From the NCBI RefSeq assembly GCF_014805525.1, contig NZ_JACFSZ010000002.1, positions 1-64,000 of the forward strand: a DNA stretch of 64,000 nt, read 5' to 3'. Shown here one piece after another: positions 1 through 7,753 of the stretch. Both the position numbers and the translations under genes were made by a program. This DNA is from Rhabdothermincola sediminis (GTDB taxonomy: Bacteria; Actinomycetota; Acidimicrobiia; Acidimicrobiales; Acidimicrobilacustridaceae). The notes under the pieces were generated by a model. It saw only the letters and a program-made list of their open reading frames with translations, did not search any database and was not told where the DNA came from. Every line of letters starts with the position of its first letter. The first letter of the stretch is position 1.

Positions 1-17
1 GGCGCTGCGCAGCTTGC

Positions 18-875
18 TCAGCGGATGACGGCCTGCACCTCCACCACCCGCACCGGCACGCTCGACGAACGCTCCAACACCCCCAGATCCCCCGCCTCAC
101 CCGTGCTCGCCACCCAACCCACCGCATAGGTGACCGTCGCCGTCACCACGAACACCCCCGACGGCTCACCCACCGACGACCACACGAACGTGTGCGTGCA
201 CCCACTCACCTGACCCGCCACCGGACGGCTCGGGTCGTACACGGCACCCGGACCATCACAGACCACCCTGGTGCCATCACCCAGATCCCAGCTCACCCGC
301 GTCGGCACCGCCGTCACCGTCGAGCTCACCGCCCCGATCGACGCAGACGCCGACAACCCCACCCACGGGCCGTTCACCCACAACCACGTCGGCACCCCCA
401 CCAACTGGAAACCCGGCGGATTCAACCCGATCTCCGGCACCGGGAGCGGGAGCTGCTCCAACGCCAACTGCGCCGCCCGCTCCGCCGCCGCGACACCCCC
501 CAGCGGATCGGCCGGATCGAACACCACCAACCGGCTGTACACCACGTTGCCGGTCTCATCACGGCACGCCAACAGATACGGCATCCCCCGCTCCGGCTGG
601 ACCGGCCCACCCGAATAATCCACCGCCATGCTCGACCCACTCGACCCCGACAACTCGAAACCGAAATACGAACACACCCACCCGCCACCGCCACCACGAC
701 CAGACCGGAAACGCCCCAACTCCCCCGACGGCCCCACCACCACCACCGCCGTCGGAGAACCAGACGCGATCGACGCGCCTACCGTCACCTGACCATCGGC
801 CGAGTCCGCAATAGCTGGCCGTGTGCCGAACACGCCGACGGCGGCGACAAGAAGAAGCGCCGCAGCTACTCGCAC
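18..875 (-). CDS. Secreted protein with PKD-like region, function unknown
   Basis: About 285 residues with an N-terminal signal peptide: a hydrophobic stretch (AAALLLVAAVGVFG) followed by an A-x-A type site before ADSADG. The mature part has a Gly/Ser-rich segment and, in the C-terminal half, a WDLGDGT motif followed by a HTF strand, typical of PKD-like beta-sandwich domains in actinobacterial secreted proteins. I chose the GTG at 875 because it gives a compact signal peptide and overlaps the stop of the upstream lipoprotein gene (866-868), which implies translational coupling. A TTG at 926 would add 17 residues, but its purine-rich stretch sits too close to the start. The upstream partner is broken by an insertion element, so expression may be reduced by polarity. 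Specific function is unknown. Confidence 0.7.
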   Translation of the reverse strand: MRVAAALLLVAAVGVFGTRPAIADSADGQVTVGASIASGSPTAVVVVGPSGELGRFRSGRGGGGGWVCSYFGFELSGSSGSSMAVDYSGGPVQPERGMPYLLACRDETGNVVYSRLVVFDPADPLGGVAAAERAAQLALEQLPLPVPEIGLNPPGFQLVGVPTWLWVNGPWVGLSASASIGAVSSTVTAVPTRVSWDLGDGTRVVCDGPGAVYDPSRPVAGQVSGCTHTFVWSSVGEPSGVFVVTATVTYAVGWVASTGEAGDLGVLERSSSVPVRVVEVQAVIR

Positions 876-1209
876 TGCGTCACACCATCCCAGCGGGTGA
901 TCTGCTCGACGTCGGTCACGAACCAACCCTCTCCGAGGCGCGCCATCTTGAGTCGGAACAGGAAGGTGCTCACCTTGGAGTTCAACACGAGGCCTGATGG
1001 CTGATCGATCACCATCGTGTCGTCGACGAGACAGTCGAGGACCGTTGCAGCCCCGTGGTCCACTGATTCGAGCTGGGGTGTGCTCAGAAACTGAGAAGCA
1101 CTCGGCAGACGAACAACCTGTTGAAGACGCTGACGCTCCTCGATTCGATTCACGGTGGTCGTGAAGGCCGGTCCAGCCATCACCGACCGCAATGCTGGGT
1201 GGTTGGGAT
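866..1209 (-). pseudogene. 3' part of IS-interrupted lipoprotein gene
   Basis: Encodes the C-terminal part of a small lipoprotein (ending GVTQCE). Read in frame up to the insertion point it begins with PNHPAL, which continues the NDPPDP that ends the other fragment at 2452. Removing the element and one copy of the 4-bp duplication restores a single frame of about 192 residues (1242 bp removed, divisible by three). The join gives DPPDPNHPAL, a motif I recognise from actinobacterial lipoproteins beside PKD-like secreted proteins. A TTG at 1190-1192 could allow translation of this fragment, but it would lack a signal peptide. Confidence 0.8.
1206..1209. repeat. Target site duplication, left copy (GGAT)
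   Basis: GGAT on the + strand directly abuts the left inverted repeat; the same four bases abut the right inverted repeat at 2448-2451. A 4-bp duplication is usual for the IS407 group of the IS3 family. Its position exactly restores the interrupted reading frame. Confidence 0.8.
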
Positions 1210-1234
1210 TGAGCGGGCCCCGATGAGTGGTCCA
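1210..1234. repeat. IS left terminal inverted repeat
   Basis: Starts TGAGCGGGCCCC and contains AGTGGTCCA. It aligns with the reverse complement of 2422-2447 with a few mismatches and small gaps. The similarity continues inward (TATGCGAGTG here against TGTGCGAGTC at the other end). Confidence 0.8.
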
Positions 1235-1238
1235 GCTG

Positions 1239-2066
1239 CTATGCGAGTGCTGGTTGGTGTCGGGTGGTCCAGGCTTGGGCGAACTCGCTGGGGGTGAGGT
1301 CGCCGTGGGCGCTGTGGGGTCGGTTGGTGTTGTAGTCGATCCGCCAGTCCTCGATGAGCACCTGGGCTTCGAGGAGGCTGTCGAAGTGCCAGAGGTTGAG
1401 CAGCTCGTCGCGCAGACGACTGTTGAACGACTCGATCCAGGCGTTCTGCCACGGTGAGCCGGGGTCGATGAAGATGGTGTTCACCCCGTTGAACCGGCAC
1501 CAGTCGGCGACGGCTTGGGCGATGAACTCTCTGCCGTTGTCGAAGCGCAGGTAGACCGGGAAGCCGCGCACGGCGGCGATGGCGTCGAGGGTGGCGACGA
1601 CGCGGTCGGCGTCGATGCGCCGGTCCACGACGATGGCGGGGCACTCCCGGGTGTACTCGTCGACGACGTTGAGCAGCTTGAGGGTGCGGCCGTCGACGGT
1701 GGTGTCGAACTGGAAGTCGAGCGCCCACAGCACGTTCGGCCGGATCGGGCACATAGCACCGACGGCGACGCCGATCCCGCGGTGGGGCTTCTTGCGCTTC
1801 TTGTACGGCACCCGCAGTCCTTCCTCGCGCCACAGGCGCTGCACCCGCTTGTTGTTGATCCGATGACCGCCCCGGCGCAGCTCGCTGGCGGCGCGCCGCC
1901 ACCCCCACCGGGGTCGCCGCTGGGCGAAGTCCCGCAGCCAGGCCCGCAGCCACGCCTCGTCCGCTGCTGGGGCGGGCGGCTCGAGCCGTTGGGTGGAGCG
2001 GTGCTGGCCGACCACCGTGCACGCTCGTCGCTCCGACACCCCGAACCGGTCGCGCAGCATCACCAC
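1239..2066 (-). CDS. IS3-family transposase OrfB (DDE integrase domain)
   Basis: A 275-residue rve-type integrase. The N-terminal part has the HTH_21-like region (RRACTVVGQHRSTQR). The DDE triad is visible as ALDF, RFDNG and WIESF, with the usual GSPWQNAW segment before the Glu. OrfB probably begins by -1 frameshifting from orfA, whose stop is at 2090 in a different frame, giving an OrfAB fusion transposase. The first in-frame ATG at 2066 is used here only as the boundary. No stop or frameshift disrupts the domain. Confidence 0.9.
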   Translation of the reverse strand: MVMLRDRFGVSERRACTVVGQHRSTQRLEPPAPAADEAWLRAWLRDFAQRRPRWGWRRAASELRRGGHRINNKRVQRLWREEGLRVPYKKRKKPHRGIGVAVGAMCPIRPNVLWALDFQFDTTVDGRTLKLLNVVDEYTRECPAIVVDRRIDADRVVATLDAIAAVRGFPVYLRFDNGREFIAQAVADWCRFNGVNTIFIDPGSPWQNAWIESFNSRLRDELLNLWHFDSLLEAQVLIEDWRIDYNTNRPHSAHGDLTPSEFAQAWTTRHQPALA

Positions 2067-2089
2067 CGCGCTGCGCCGCCGGTTCGGGG

Positions 2090-2371
2090 TCAGAAGTTTC
2101 CCTCCGCGATCTCCCGCAGCATCGCCTTGTCCAGCTCGGCCTCGGCGAGCAGCTTCTTCAGCCGGGCGTTCTCACCTTCGAGCTCCTTGAGCCGCTTGGC
2201 GTCGGACGCCTTCATGCCGCCGTACTGCGCCACCCAGCGATGCCAGGTCGACGCCGTGATCTGCAGGTGCCGGCACACCTCATCAAGCTCGGTCCCGCCC
2301 GCGAGCAGCTTGTTGCCCTCGGCGAGCTTGCGGATGATCTGGTCAGGCGTATGCCGCCGTCGCTTGGCCAT
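2090..2371 (-). CDS. IS3-family transposase OrfA (HTH plus leucine zipper)
   Basis: 93 residues from the ATG at 2371, which is preceded by a strong Shine-Dalgarno (GAAGGAGGA). The protein starts MAKRRRHTPDQIIRKL, has a helix-turn-helix (CRHLQITASTWHRW), then a heptad-like coiled coil (LKELEGENARLKKLLAEAEL) and the ending IAEGNF typical of IS407-group OrfA. It binds the element ends and is made alone or fused to OrfB by frameshifting. An upstream in-frame start at 2404 is possible but lacks the good ribosome site. Confidence 0.9.
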   Translation of the reverse strand: MAKRRRHTPDQIIRKLAEGNKLLAGGTELDEVCRHLQITASTWHRWVAQYGGMKASDAKRLKELEGENARLKKLLAEAELDKAMLREIAEGNF

Positions 2372-2421
2372 GTCGTGGTCCTCCTTCGCCCCATCGTGGG
2401 GCATCGGACTCGCACAACAGG

Positions 2422-2447
2422 TGGACCACTACCGGGGGCTCAGCGCA
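2422..2447. repeat. IS right terminal inverted repeat
   Basis: Reverse complement begins TGCGCTGAGCCCCC and contains AGTGGTCCA; partner of 1210-1234. It lies just upstream of orfA, as expected for the left (promoter) end of an IS3-family element in transposase orientation. Confidence 0.8.
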
Positions 2448-2451
2448 GGAT
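2448..2451. repeat. Target site duplication, right copy (GGAT)
   Basis: Same four bases as 1206-1209, directly adjoining the right end of the element. One copy belongs to the original lipoprotein gene. Confidence 0.8.
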
Positions 2452-2686
2452 CTGGTGGGTCGTTCGCTAGGAGAAACGCCTGCCAGTAGCCCTGAACCGA
2501 GGCGAGGATGGCCTCCTCATCAGAGCTGGACTGGGTCGTGGTGCTCGTCGACTCCACCATCGAAGACGGCGGAGGAGCCGGCGACGAGCCCGGCGCCGAC
2601 CCCTCCCCCTCACTCCCGCCACCACACCCGGCGAACACGACACCGAGCACCGAGACGAGCACCAACACACCGAGCACACGGCGCAT
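2452..2686 (-). pseudogene. 5' part of IS-interrupted lipoprotein gene
   Basis: Starts at the ATG at 2686 with a lipoprotein signal peptide (MRRVLGVLVLVSVLGVVFAG followed by CGGG). The lipobox is VFAG-C, followed by a Ser/Pro/Thr-rich linker and EEAILASVQGYWQAF. Coding runs into the insertion element and stops there at 2429-2431. The rest of the gene lies at 866-1209. As it stands, a truncated lipoprotein of about 85 residues would be made. Confidence 0.8.
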
Positions 2687-2828
2687 CGAAGCCCTCCCAG
2701 ATCCGCCCTCGCCGTTGCGGCTCCGGACGCTACGAACGACCAGCACCACCCCTCAAGCGGCATCCGTCACATCGCGGACCCTCCGTAGCCCCCGAACCAC
2801 GATCCGCAACGACAACCCGAACGGCGTT

Positions 2829-3890
2829 TCAGATCACGCTCTCACCCGCCTCGACCCGCGCCCGTAGCATCGACGCCAGCCGGTTCCGGTGGAACACCGT
2901 GTCACCGAAGGCTCGCTCGTCGAGCTGCGACCGCTTCAGGAACAGGTGCACGTCGGACTCCCACGTGAAGCCGATCCCCCCGTGCACCTGCAACGCCGAC
3001 GCGGTCACCCGGCGCGCCGCGTCCGAGCACCAAATCTTGGCCGTCGACGCCGCGATCGATCGCTCGGGGTCGTCCGCGGCCACGCACCATGCCGCCCAGT
3101 ACGCGCTGGAGCGCATCCCCTCCACATCGACGAGCATGTCCGCACACCGGTGCTTGACCGCCTGGAACGATCCGATCGGGCGCCCGAACTGCTCCCGGTC
3201 CTTGGCGTGGGCGACCGCCAGCTCCAGCGAGCGCGACGCGATCCCGAGCAGCTCGGCCGAGTAGGCCGTGGCCCCCAGGTCGCAGAACCGCTCCAGCGCC
3301 TCGACTCCCCCGAGGCGCACCGCGGGCGTGGCCTCGAAGGCCAACCAGCCCACCTCGCGGGTGCGATCCATCGCCGGTTCCACTGCGGGCCGTCCACCGG
3401 CACGCAGATCGACCGCGAACACCGCCTCGTCCGAGCGCACCACCGCCACGTCCGCCGACGGCGCGAACACCGCGGGCTCAGAGCGACCGGTGAGCACCCA
3501 GCCATCACCGGCCTCCTGTGCCGACAAGGGCCCCCAGGCGATGGTGGCGATGGACCGCCCACTCACCAGCGGCTCGACCCACTCCGGTGTGGCTTCCGCC
3601 AGCATCGCCAGAGCGACGATCTGTTGGAGTACCGGCGCGGGCGCCACGTGCGCACCGACCTGCTCGAGCAGCACCGCCACCTCGACGAAGCCGAGCCCGA
3701 GACCCCCGCAGGATTCCGGGAGCGCGATCGCGGTCCAGCCCTGCTCGACCATCGCGGCCCACAGTCTCGGGTCGAACCCGCCACCGGCATCGACCACCGC
3801 CCGGACCTGCGCCGGCGACGCGTAGCCGGCCAGCAGCTCACGAGCCGCGTCGCGCAGGGCGAGCTGGTCGGCAGAGAGGTCGAAGTCCAC
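2829..3890 (-). CDS. Acyl-CoA dehydrogenase, short subunit (ChsE-type partner)
   Basis: 353 residues with the acyl-CoA dehydrogenase fold: N-terminal helical domain (FDLSADQLALRDAAREL), LPESCGGLGLG, and the C-terminal motif QVHGGIGFTWE with DREQFGRPIGSFQAVKH. It lacks the SEPxAGSDLA-type middle-domain motif seen in the neighbouring partner. That difference and the shorter length resemble one subunit of the heteromeric dehydrogenases described for steroid degradation (FadE28/FadE29 type). The GTG at 3890 gives the family's normal N terminus; the frame stays open upstream, but that sequence is unrelated. It is divergent from the gene at 3955, with an operator between them. The substrate is unknown. 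Confidence 0.85.
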   Translation of the reverse strand: MDFDLSADQLALRDAARELLAGYASPAQVRAVVDAGGGFDPRLWAAMVEQGWTAIALPESCGGLGLGFVEVAVLLEQVGAHVAPAPVLQQIVALAMLAEATPEWVEPLVSGRSIATIAWGPLSAQEAGDGWVLTGRSEPAVFAPSADVAVVRSDEAVFAVDLRAGGRPAVEPAMDRTREVGWLAFEATPAVRLGGVEALERFCDLGATAYSAELLGIASRSLELAVAHAKDREQFGRPIGSFQAVKHRCADMLVDVEGMRSSAYWAAWCVAADDPERSIAASTAKIWCSDAARRVTASALQVHGGIGFTWESDVHLFLKRSQLDERAFGDTVFHRNRLASMLRARVEAGESVI

Positions 3891-3904
3891 GGCCAGACCA
3901 TACC

Positions 3905-3918
3905 TGACGTCCGTGTCA
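3905..3918. promoter_or_regulatory. Operator-like palindrome TGACGTCCGTGTCA
   Basis: One of eleven TGAC-N6-GTCA sites in the window. It lies between divergent acyl-CoA dehydrogenase genes, 14 bp above the minus-strand start and 36 bp before the plus-strand ATG. It is preceded by CC, giving CCTGAC as in the extended consensus. Confidence 0.65.
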
Positions 3919-3954
3919 GTCCCCGCGGTGCCGCCGTCTAGGATTGGCCCGCCT

Positions 3955-5154
3955 ATGGACCTCGCTCCCACGCCAGAGCAGCAGGCGTTCCGGGCCGAGT
4001 GCCGGACATGGCTGCAAGCCAACCTCCCTTGGGAGTACGGCAAGGGGCTCCCCCCGCACTTCGACGACCTGGCCGAGGAGGTCACCTTCCTGCGCGGCTG
4101 GCAACGCCGACTCGCCGAGGGCCGATGGGTCGGCGTGACCTGGCCCGAGCGATACGGCGGGCGCGGCGCCGGGCCGCTGCACCACTACATCGTCCAGGAG
4201 GAACTGGCACGGGCCCGCGCCCCCGAGCTGGTGGGGCGCATCGGCGTCAACCTCGTCGGGCCCACCCTGCTGGCCCACGGCACCGCCGCACAGCGAGAAC
4301 GCTGGCTGCCGAAGATCCTCGACGCCTCCGAGCTGTTCTGTCAGCTCTTCAGCGAGCCCGGCGCCGGCAGCGATCTCGCCGCGCTGGCCACCCGGGCCGA
4401 GCGGGTCGAGGGCGGCTGGCGGATCAACGGGCAGAAGGTATGGACCTCCTATGCCCAGTTCGCCGACTGGGGGCTGCTGCTCGCCCGCACCGACCCCACC
4501 GCACCGAAGCACCAGGGCATCTCGGCGTTCGTCATCGACATGCACCAGCCCGGGGTGGAGGTCCGCCCGCTGCGCCAGATCACCGACGAGTACGACTTCA
4601 ACGAGGTCTTCTTCACCGATGCGTTCGTCCCGGAGGAGAACCTGATCGGCGCCGAGAACGAGGGCTGGCGGGTCTCCTCCTCGACGCTCACCCACGAGCG
4701 AGGCACCAACCCGCGCCAGCTCGTCATCCACGCCCAACTGCTGGAGGAGCTGCTACGCCTGGCCCTCGAGCAGGGCCGCTTCGACGACCCTCGCCTCCAG
4801 CAACGCCTGGCCGAGGCCTACGTGGAGGTCAGGCTGTTCCAGCTGCACAACTGGCGGTCCCTGTCCCGTCTCGAGCACGGGCGCGAGCTCGGGCCGGAAG
4901 GCAGTGCGCTGAAGCTGTACTGGAGCGAGATGAGCAAGCGGCTGCACGACACGGCGATGGCGGTGCTCGCCGACGCGGCGCCGCTGTGGTGGGGGGCGTC
5001 GGGCAACCCCGGTGGTGGCCGATGGCAGCGGAGCTGGCTCTACTACCACGCGGCCTCGGTGTTCGCGGGCACGAACGAGATCCAGCGCACCATCATCGGC
5101 GAGCGGGTGCTCGGCCTGCCCCGGGAGCCGAGGCAGGAGACCGCGACCCGATGA
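3955..5154 (+). CDS. Acyl-CoA dehydrogenase, long subunit
   Basis: 399 residues and a full acyl-CoA dehydrogenase: N-terminal domain starting DLAPTPEQQAFRAECRTWL, WPERYGGRGAG, FSEPGAGSDLAALATRAE, GQKVWTSYAQFADWG, and a C-terminal FAD-contact region with GTNEIQRTIIGERVLGLPR. ATG 3955 fits the family start; a GTG at 3913 lies inside the operator and would add unrelated residues. It probably oxidises an acyl-CoA to the enoyl-CoA, with electrons going to ETF (a fused ETF lies at 30803). It is paired divergently with the short subunit at 2829 and overlaps the following hydratase by 4 bp (ATGA), so the two are co-transcribed. Confidence 0.9.
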   Translation: MDLAPTPEQQAFRAECRTWLQANLPWEYGKGLPPHFDDLAEEVTFLRGWQRRLAEGRWVGVTWPERYGGRGAGPLHHYIVQEELARARAPELVGRIGVNLVGPTLLAHGTAAQRERWLPKILDASELFCQLFSEPGAGSDLAALATRAERVEGGWRINGQKVWTSYAQFADWGLLLARTDPTAPKHQGISAFVIDMHQPGVEVRPLRQITDEYDFNEVFFTDAFVPEENLIGAENEGWRVSSSTLTHERGTNPRQLVIHAQLLEELLRLALEQGRFDDPRLQQRLAEAYVEVRLFQLHNWRSLSRLEHGRELGPEGSALKLYWSEMSKRLHDTAMAVLADAAPLWWGASGNPGGGRWQRSWLYYHAASVFAGTNEIQRTIIGERVLGLPREPRQETATR

Positions 5155-5987
5155 GCGAGTTCGAGACCCTGCTGTACGACGTCGACGGCCCGGTGGCCAC
5201 GATCACCCTGAACCGCCCCGACCAGGCCAATGCGCAGTCCACACAGCTGATCAACGAGCTCGACCGCGCCCTCGACGTCGCCGACGCGGACGACGGCGTG
5301 CGGGTGGTGATCCTCGCTGCTGCCGGTAAGCACTTCTCCTCCGGCCACGACCTGAAGGAACTGGTGGGGCCGAGCGCGGATCCCGAGCTGCAGCGCCGCC
5401 GGGCCACCGCCGAAGGCAAGTTCCGCCACGAGCGCCAGATGTACTTCGACCGCTGCGTTCGGCTCTACGAGTTCCGCAAGCCCACCATCGCCGCGGTGCA
5501 GGGACGCTGCATCGCCGCGGGCTTGATGCTGGCCGCGATGTGTGACCTGATCGTCGCCGCCGACGACGCGGTGTTCCAGAACCCCGTCGCCCGCATGAGC
5601 GGCGCGGGGGTGGAGCTGCTGGTGGAGCCGTGGGAGCTGGGCATCCGCAAAGCAAAGGAGTTCCTGCTCACCGGCGACGAGATCGACGCACGCGAAGCCT
5701 GGCGGCTGGGGATGGTGAACCAGGTCGTGCCCCGATCCGAGCTGGCCGCGGCGGCCCGAGCCATGGCCGCCAAGATCGCACTCGTGCCCCCCGTGACCGC
5801 GGAGCGCATCAAGGACTCCATCAACCACACCTTCGAGCTCATGGGCAAGCGCCACTCGTGGAACTTCCACTTCATGGCCCACCACTTCACCCACAACACC
5901 GCGACTGCGCTCGGCAAACTGGCCGAACGCGAGCAGATGGGATCGATGAAGGAGGTCTTCGAGGCTCGCGATCGGGGCGACGCCTAG
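5151..5987 (+). CDS. Enoyl-CoA hydratase/isomerase family protein
   Basis: 278 residues of the crotonase fold. It begins FETLLYDVDGPVATITLNRP, has an oxyanion-hole segment GKHFSSGHDLKEL and a second one, QGRCIAAGLMLAAMCDLIVA. The usual second catalytic Glu region reads MSGAGVELLVEPWELG, so the exact chemistry (hydration, isomerisation or hydrolysis) cannot be assigned. The ATG overlaps the stop of the acyl-CoA dehydrogenase by 4 bp, and the next gene begins directly after its stop. This places it in one operon of dehydrogenase, hydratase, CoA-transferase and lipoprotein. Confidence 0.88.
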   Translation: MSEFETLLYDVDGPVATITLNRPDQANAQSTQLINELDRALDVADADDGVRVVILAAAGKHFSSGHDLKELVGPSADPELQRRRATAEGKFRHERQMYFDRCVRLYEFRKPTIAAVQGRCIAAGLMLAAMCDLIVAADDAVFQNPVARMSGAGVELLVEPWELGIRKAKEFLLTGDEIDAREAWRLGMVNQVVPRSELAAAARAMAAKIALVPPVTAERIKDSINHTFELMGKRHSWNFHFMAHHFTHNTATALGKLAEREQMGSMKEVFEARDRGDA

Positions 5988-7196
5988 ATGGGCGGCCCGC
6001 TCGAAGGGCTGCGGGTCATCGACGTCGGGACCCGCATCTCGGCCCCGTTCTGCGCCGGACTGCTCGGCGAGATGGGCGCCGAGGTGATCAAGGTCGAGCA
6101 GCCCGGCGTCGGCGACTTCATGCGCGAGATCGGCCCCTTCGTGCCCGTCGAGGGCGACGACGGGCCCGGGCACTCCTTGTTCTGGTCGGTGGAGGGGCGG
6201 GGCCGCAAGGGCGTGACCCTGGACCTTCGCAAGCCCGAGGGGCAGGAGCTCTTCCGCCGCCTCTGCCGCCACGCGGACGTGGTGTGCGAGAACTTCCGGC
6301 CGGGGACGATGGAGCGCTGGAACGTCGGCCCGGCCGACCTCGATCCCCGGCTGGTGATGGTGCGCATCTCGGTCTTCGGGCAGGACGGGCCCTCGTCGCT
6401 GCGGCCGGGGCTCGACCGCCTGGGCATCGGCTACGGAGGCCTGCTGCACCTCACCGGCTACCCGGATCGCCCTCCAGTGCGACCGGGGGTGACCGTGAGC
6501 GACTACCTCACCGGGGTGTTCGCGGCCCACGCCGCGCTGGCCGCGCTCTACCGGCGCGACGCGCGCCGCATCGGCGCGGGCGCGGTGGTCGACGCCTGCC
6601 TGTACGGGTCGGTGCTGCGGATCCTGGAGTGGACGATCGCCGGCTACGACCGGCTCGGCATCGTGCGCGAGCGCGAGGGCAACCGGCTGGCCAACTCCGC
6701 CCCGCTGGACAACTACCCCACCGCGGACGGCAAGTACGTGTGCATCGTGGCTGGCTCGGACGCCAATTTCCGCCGGTTGTGCGCGGCCATGGACCGCCCC
6801 GAGCTGGCGACCGACGCCCGGTTCGCCCGCCTGGCGGAGCGGGCGGCGAACGCCGAGGAGATCAACGGGATCGTCGAGGCGTGGACCCGCTCGCTCACCG
6901 CCGCGCAGATCGAGCAGCGCTGCATCGACCACGACGTGCCCGTCGCCACCGCGTACACCGCGGCGGACATCGCCGCCGACCCGCACATGCAGGCCCGCCA
7001 CGACCTGGTCACCGTGGTCGACTCGGTGATCGGCCCGGTACGCCAGCAAGCCCCATTCCCCCGCTTCGTGGGCGAGGAGCTCCCGGCGCCCTCGAGCGCG
7101 CCCCGCCTCGGCGAGCACAACCGCGAGGTATGGCGCGGGCTGGTCGGGCTGAGCGAGGAGGAGTTCGCCTCCGCGGTGGAAGCGGGCATCATCTGA
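5988..7196 (+). CDS. CaiB/BaiF-type (family III) CoA-transferase
   Basis: 402 residues. The N terminus GPLEGLRVIDVGTRISAPF, then GEMGAEVIKVEQPG and FWSVEGRGRKGVTLDLR, are class hallmarks. An Asp in VSDYLTGVFAAH is the likely catalytic aspartate that forms the acyl anhydride. Family III enzymes move CoA between carboxylic acids, here probably activating a pathway acid without ATP. The start ATG follows the hydratase stop with no gap, implying translational coupling. Substrate is not predictable from sequence. Confidence 0.88.
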   Translation: MGGPLEGLRVIDVGTRISAPFCAGLLGEMGAEVIKVEQPGVGDFMREIGPFVPVEGDDGPGHSLFWSVEGRGRKGVTLDLRKPEGQELFRRLCRHADVVCENFRPGTMERWNVGPADLDPRLVMVRISVFGQDGPSSLRPGLDRLGIGYGGLLHLTGYPDRPPVRPGVTVSDYLTGVFAAHAALAALYRRDARRIGAGAVVDACLYGSVLRILEWTIAGYDRLGIVREREGNRLANSAPLDNYPTADGKYVCIVAGSDANFRRLCAAMDRPELATDARFARLAERAANAEEINGIVEAWTRSLTAAQIEQRCIDHDVPVATAYTAADIAADPHMQARHDLVTVVDSVIGPVRQQAPFPRFVGEELPAPSSAPRLGEHNREVWRGLVGLSEEEFASAVEAGII

Positions 7197-7198
7197 CC

Positions 7199-7705
7199 AT
7201 GTCCACTCCCCGCCGTGCCATGATCGCCGCCGCCACCGCCGCCCTCGCCGTGGTCCTCACCGCCTCCCTCGCCGGCTGCTCGAACCGCGGTGGGAGCGGC
7301 GGCGGGACCGACACTGACCGGGCCGCTCCGCCGACGACCACGGTGGGAGCGCCCGGCGCGCCGGCGCCGACCACCGGGCCTCGCAACAGCGCGCCGAATG
7401 CCTGCGACAGCAAGATGCCCGGTGAGGTCATGACCGCCGAAGAAGCGGTGGTGCGCTTCTCCGACCAGCAGGTCTGCCCCGGATACGTGACGGTCGCGCT
7501 CGGCACCCCGGTCACGTGGCGGAACACCGGCCAGACCACCTACACGGTCACCATCAAGGACGGTCCTCTGCCGAGCAGCCCCGACCTGCAGCGCGAGCGT
7601 GTCGAGCCCGGGGCGAGCGTGGCGGTCGAGCTGCCGAGCGGCCAGTTCGCGTGGACCACCGACGCCCTCGAGGCCTTCGTAGGCACCGTCGAGGTGCAGG
7701 GCTGA
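7199..7705 (+). CDS. Cupredoxin-like lipoprotein without copper ligands
   Basis: 168 residues. Signal peptide with lipobox LAGC (residues about 24-27), a Gly/Thr/Pro-rich linker, then a beta-sandwich-like segment CPGYVTVALGTPVTWRNTGQ followed by TTYTVTIKDG and a VEPGASVAVELPSGQFAW strand. The layout resembles small cupredoxins, where NxD-x3-H provides a copper ligand. Here the His is replaced (TTYTV) and no C-x-H-M ligand loop is seen, so copper binding is unlikely. It follows the CoA-transferase by 2 bp and belongs to the same operon. Its role is unknown. Confidence 0.7.
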   Translation: MSTPRRAMIAAATAALAVVLTASLAGCSNRGGSGGGTDTDRAAPPTTTVGAPGAPAPTTGPRNSAPNACDSKMPGEVMTAEEAVVRFSDQQVCPGYVTVALGTPVTWRNTGQTTYTVTIKDGPLPSSPDLQRERVEPGASVAVELPSGQFAWTTDALEAFVGTVEVQG

Positions 7706-7753
7706 GCGGCGACGACCCCGGCCGGCCCGTGGCCCGCTCGGGGGCGTGGTCGC

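Larger units (their letters stand above)
1210..2447 (-). mobile_element. IS3-family insertion sequence, IS407-group-like, 1238 bp
   Basis: A complete element carrying orfA and orfB on the minus strand. It is bounded by imperfect inverted repeats (1210-1234 and 2422-2447) that share AGTGGTCCA and a C-rich stretch, and flanked by the duplication GGAT. Its length matches the group's usual 1.2 kb or so. Both frames look intact and all three DDE residues are present, so it may still be mobile. It interrupts a lipoprotein gene in frame. The group assignment rests on the orfA N-terminal pattern and the GNF ending; it is by recognition, not database search. Confidence 0.9.

Noticed and set aside
192-1004. 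Long plus-strand open frame rich in Arg, His and Pro
   Set aside because: It is the shadow of the minus-strand secreted-protein gene; low-complexity composition and no family pattern or ribosome site.
1239-2022. Other minus-strand frames across the transposase gene
   Set aside because: Arg/Pro/Ala-rich shadows without DDE or HTH motifs.
3913-3954. GTG start of the dehydrogenase frame inside the palindrome
   Set aside because: It would add 14 unrelated residues; the ATG at 3955 matches the family N terminus.
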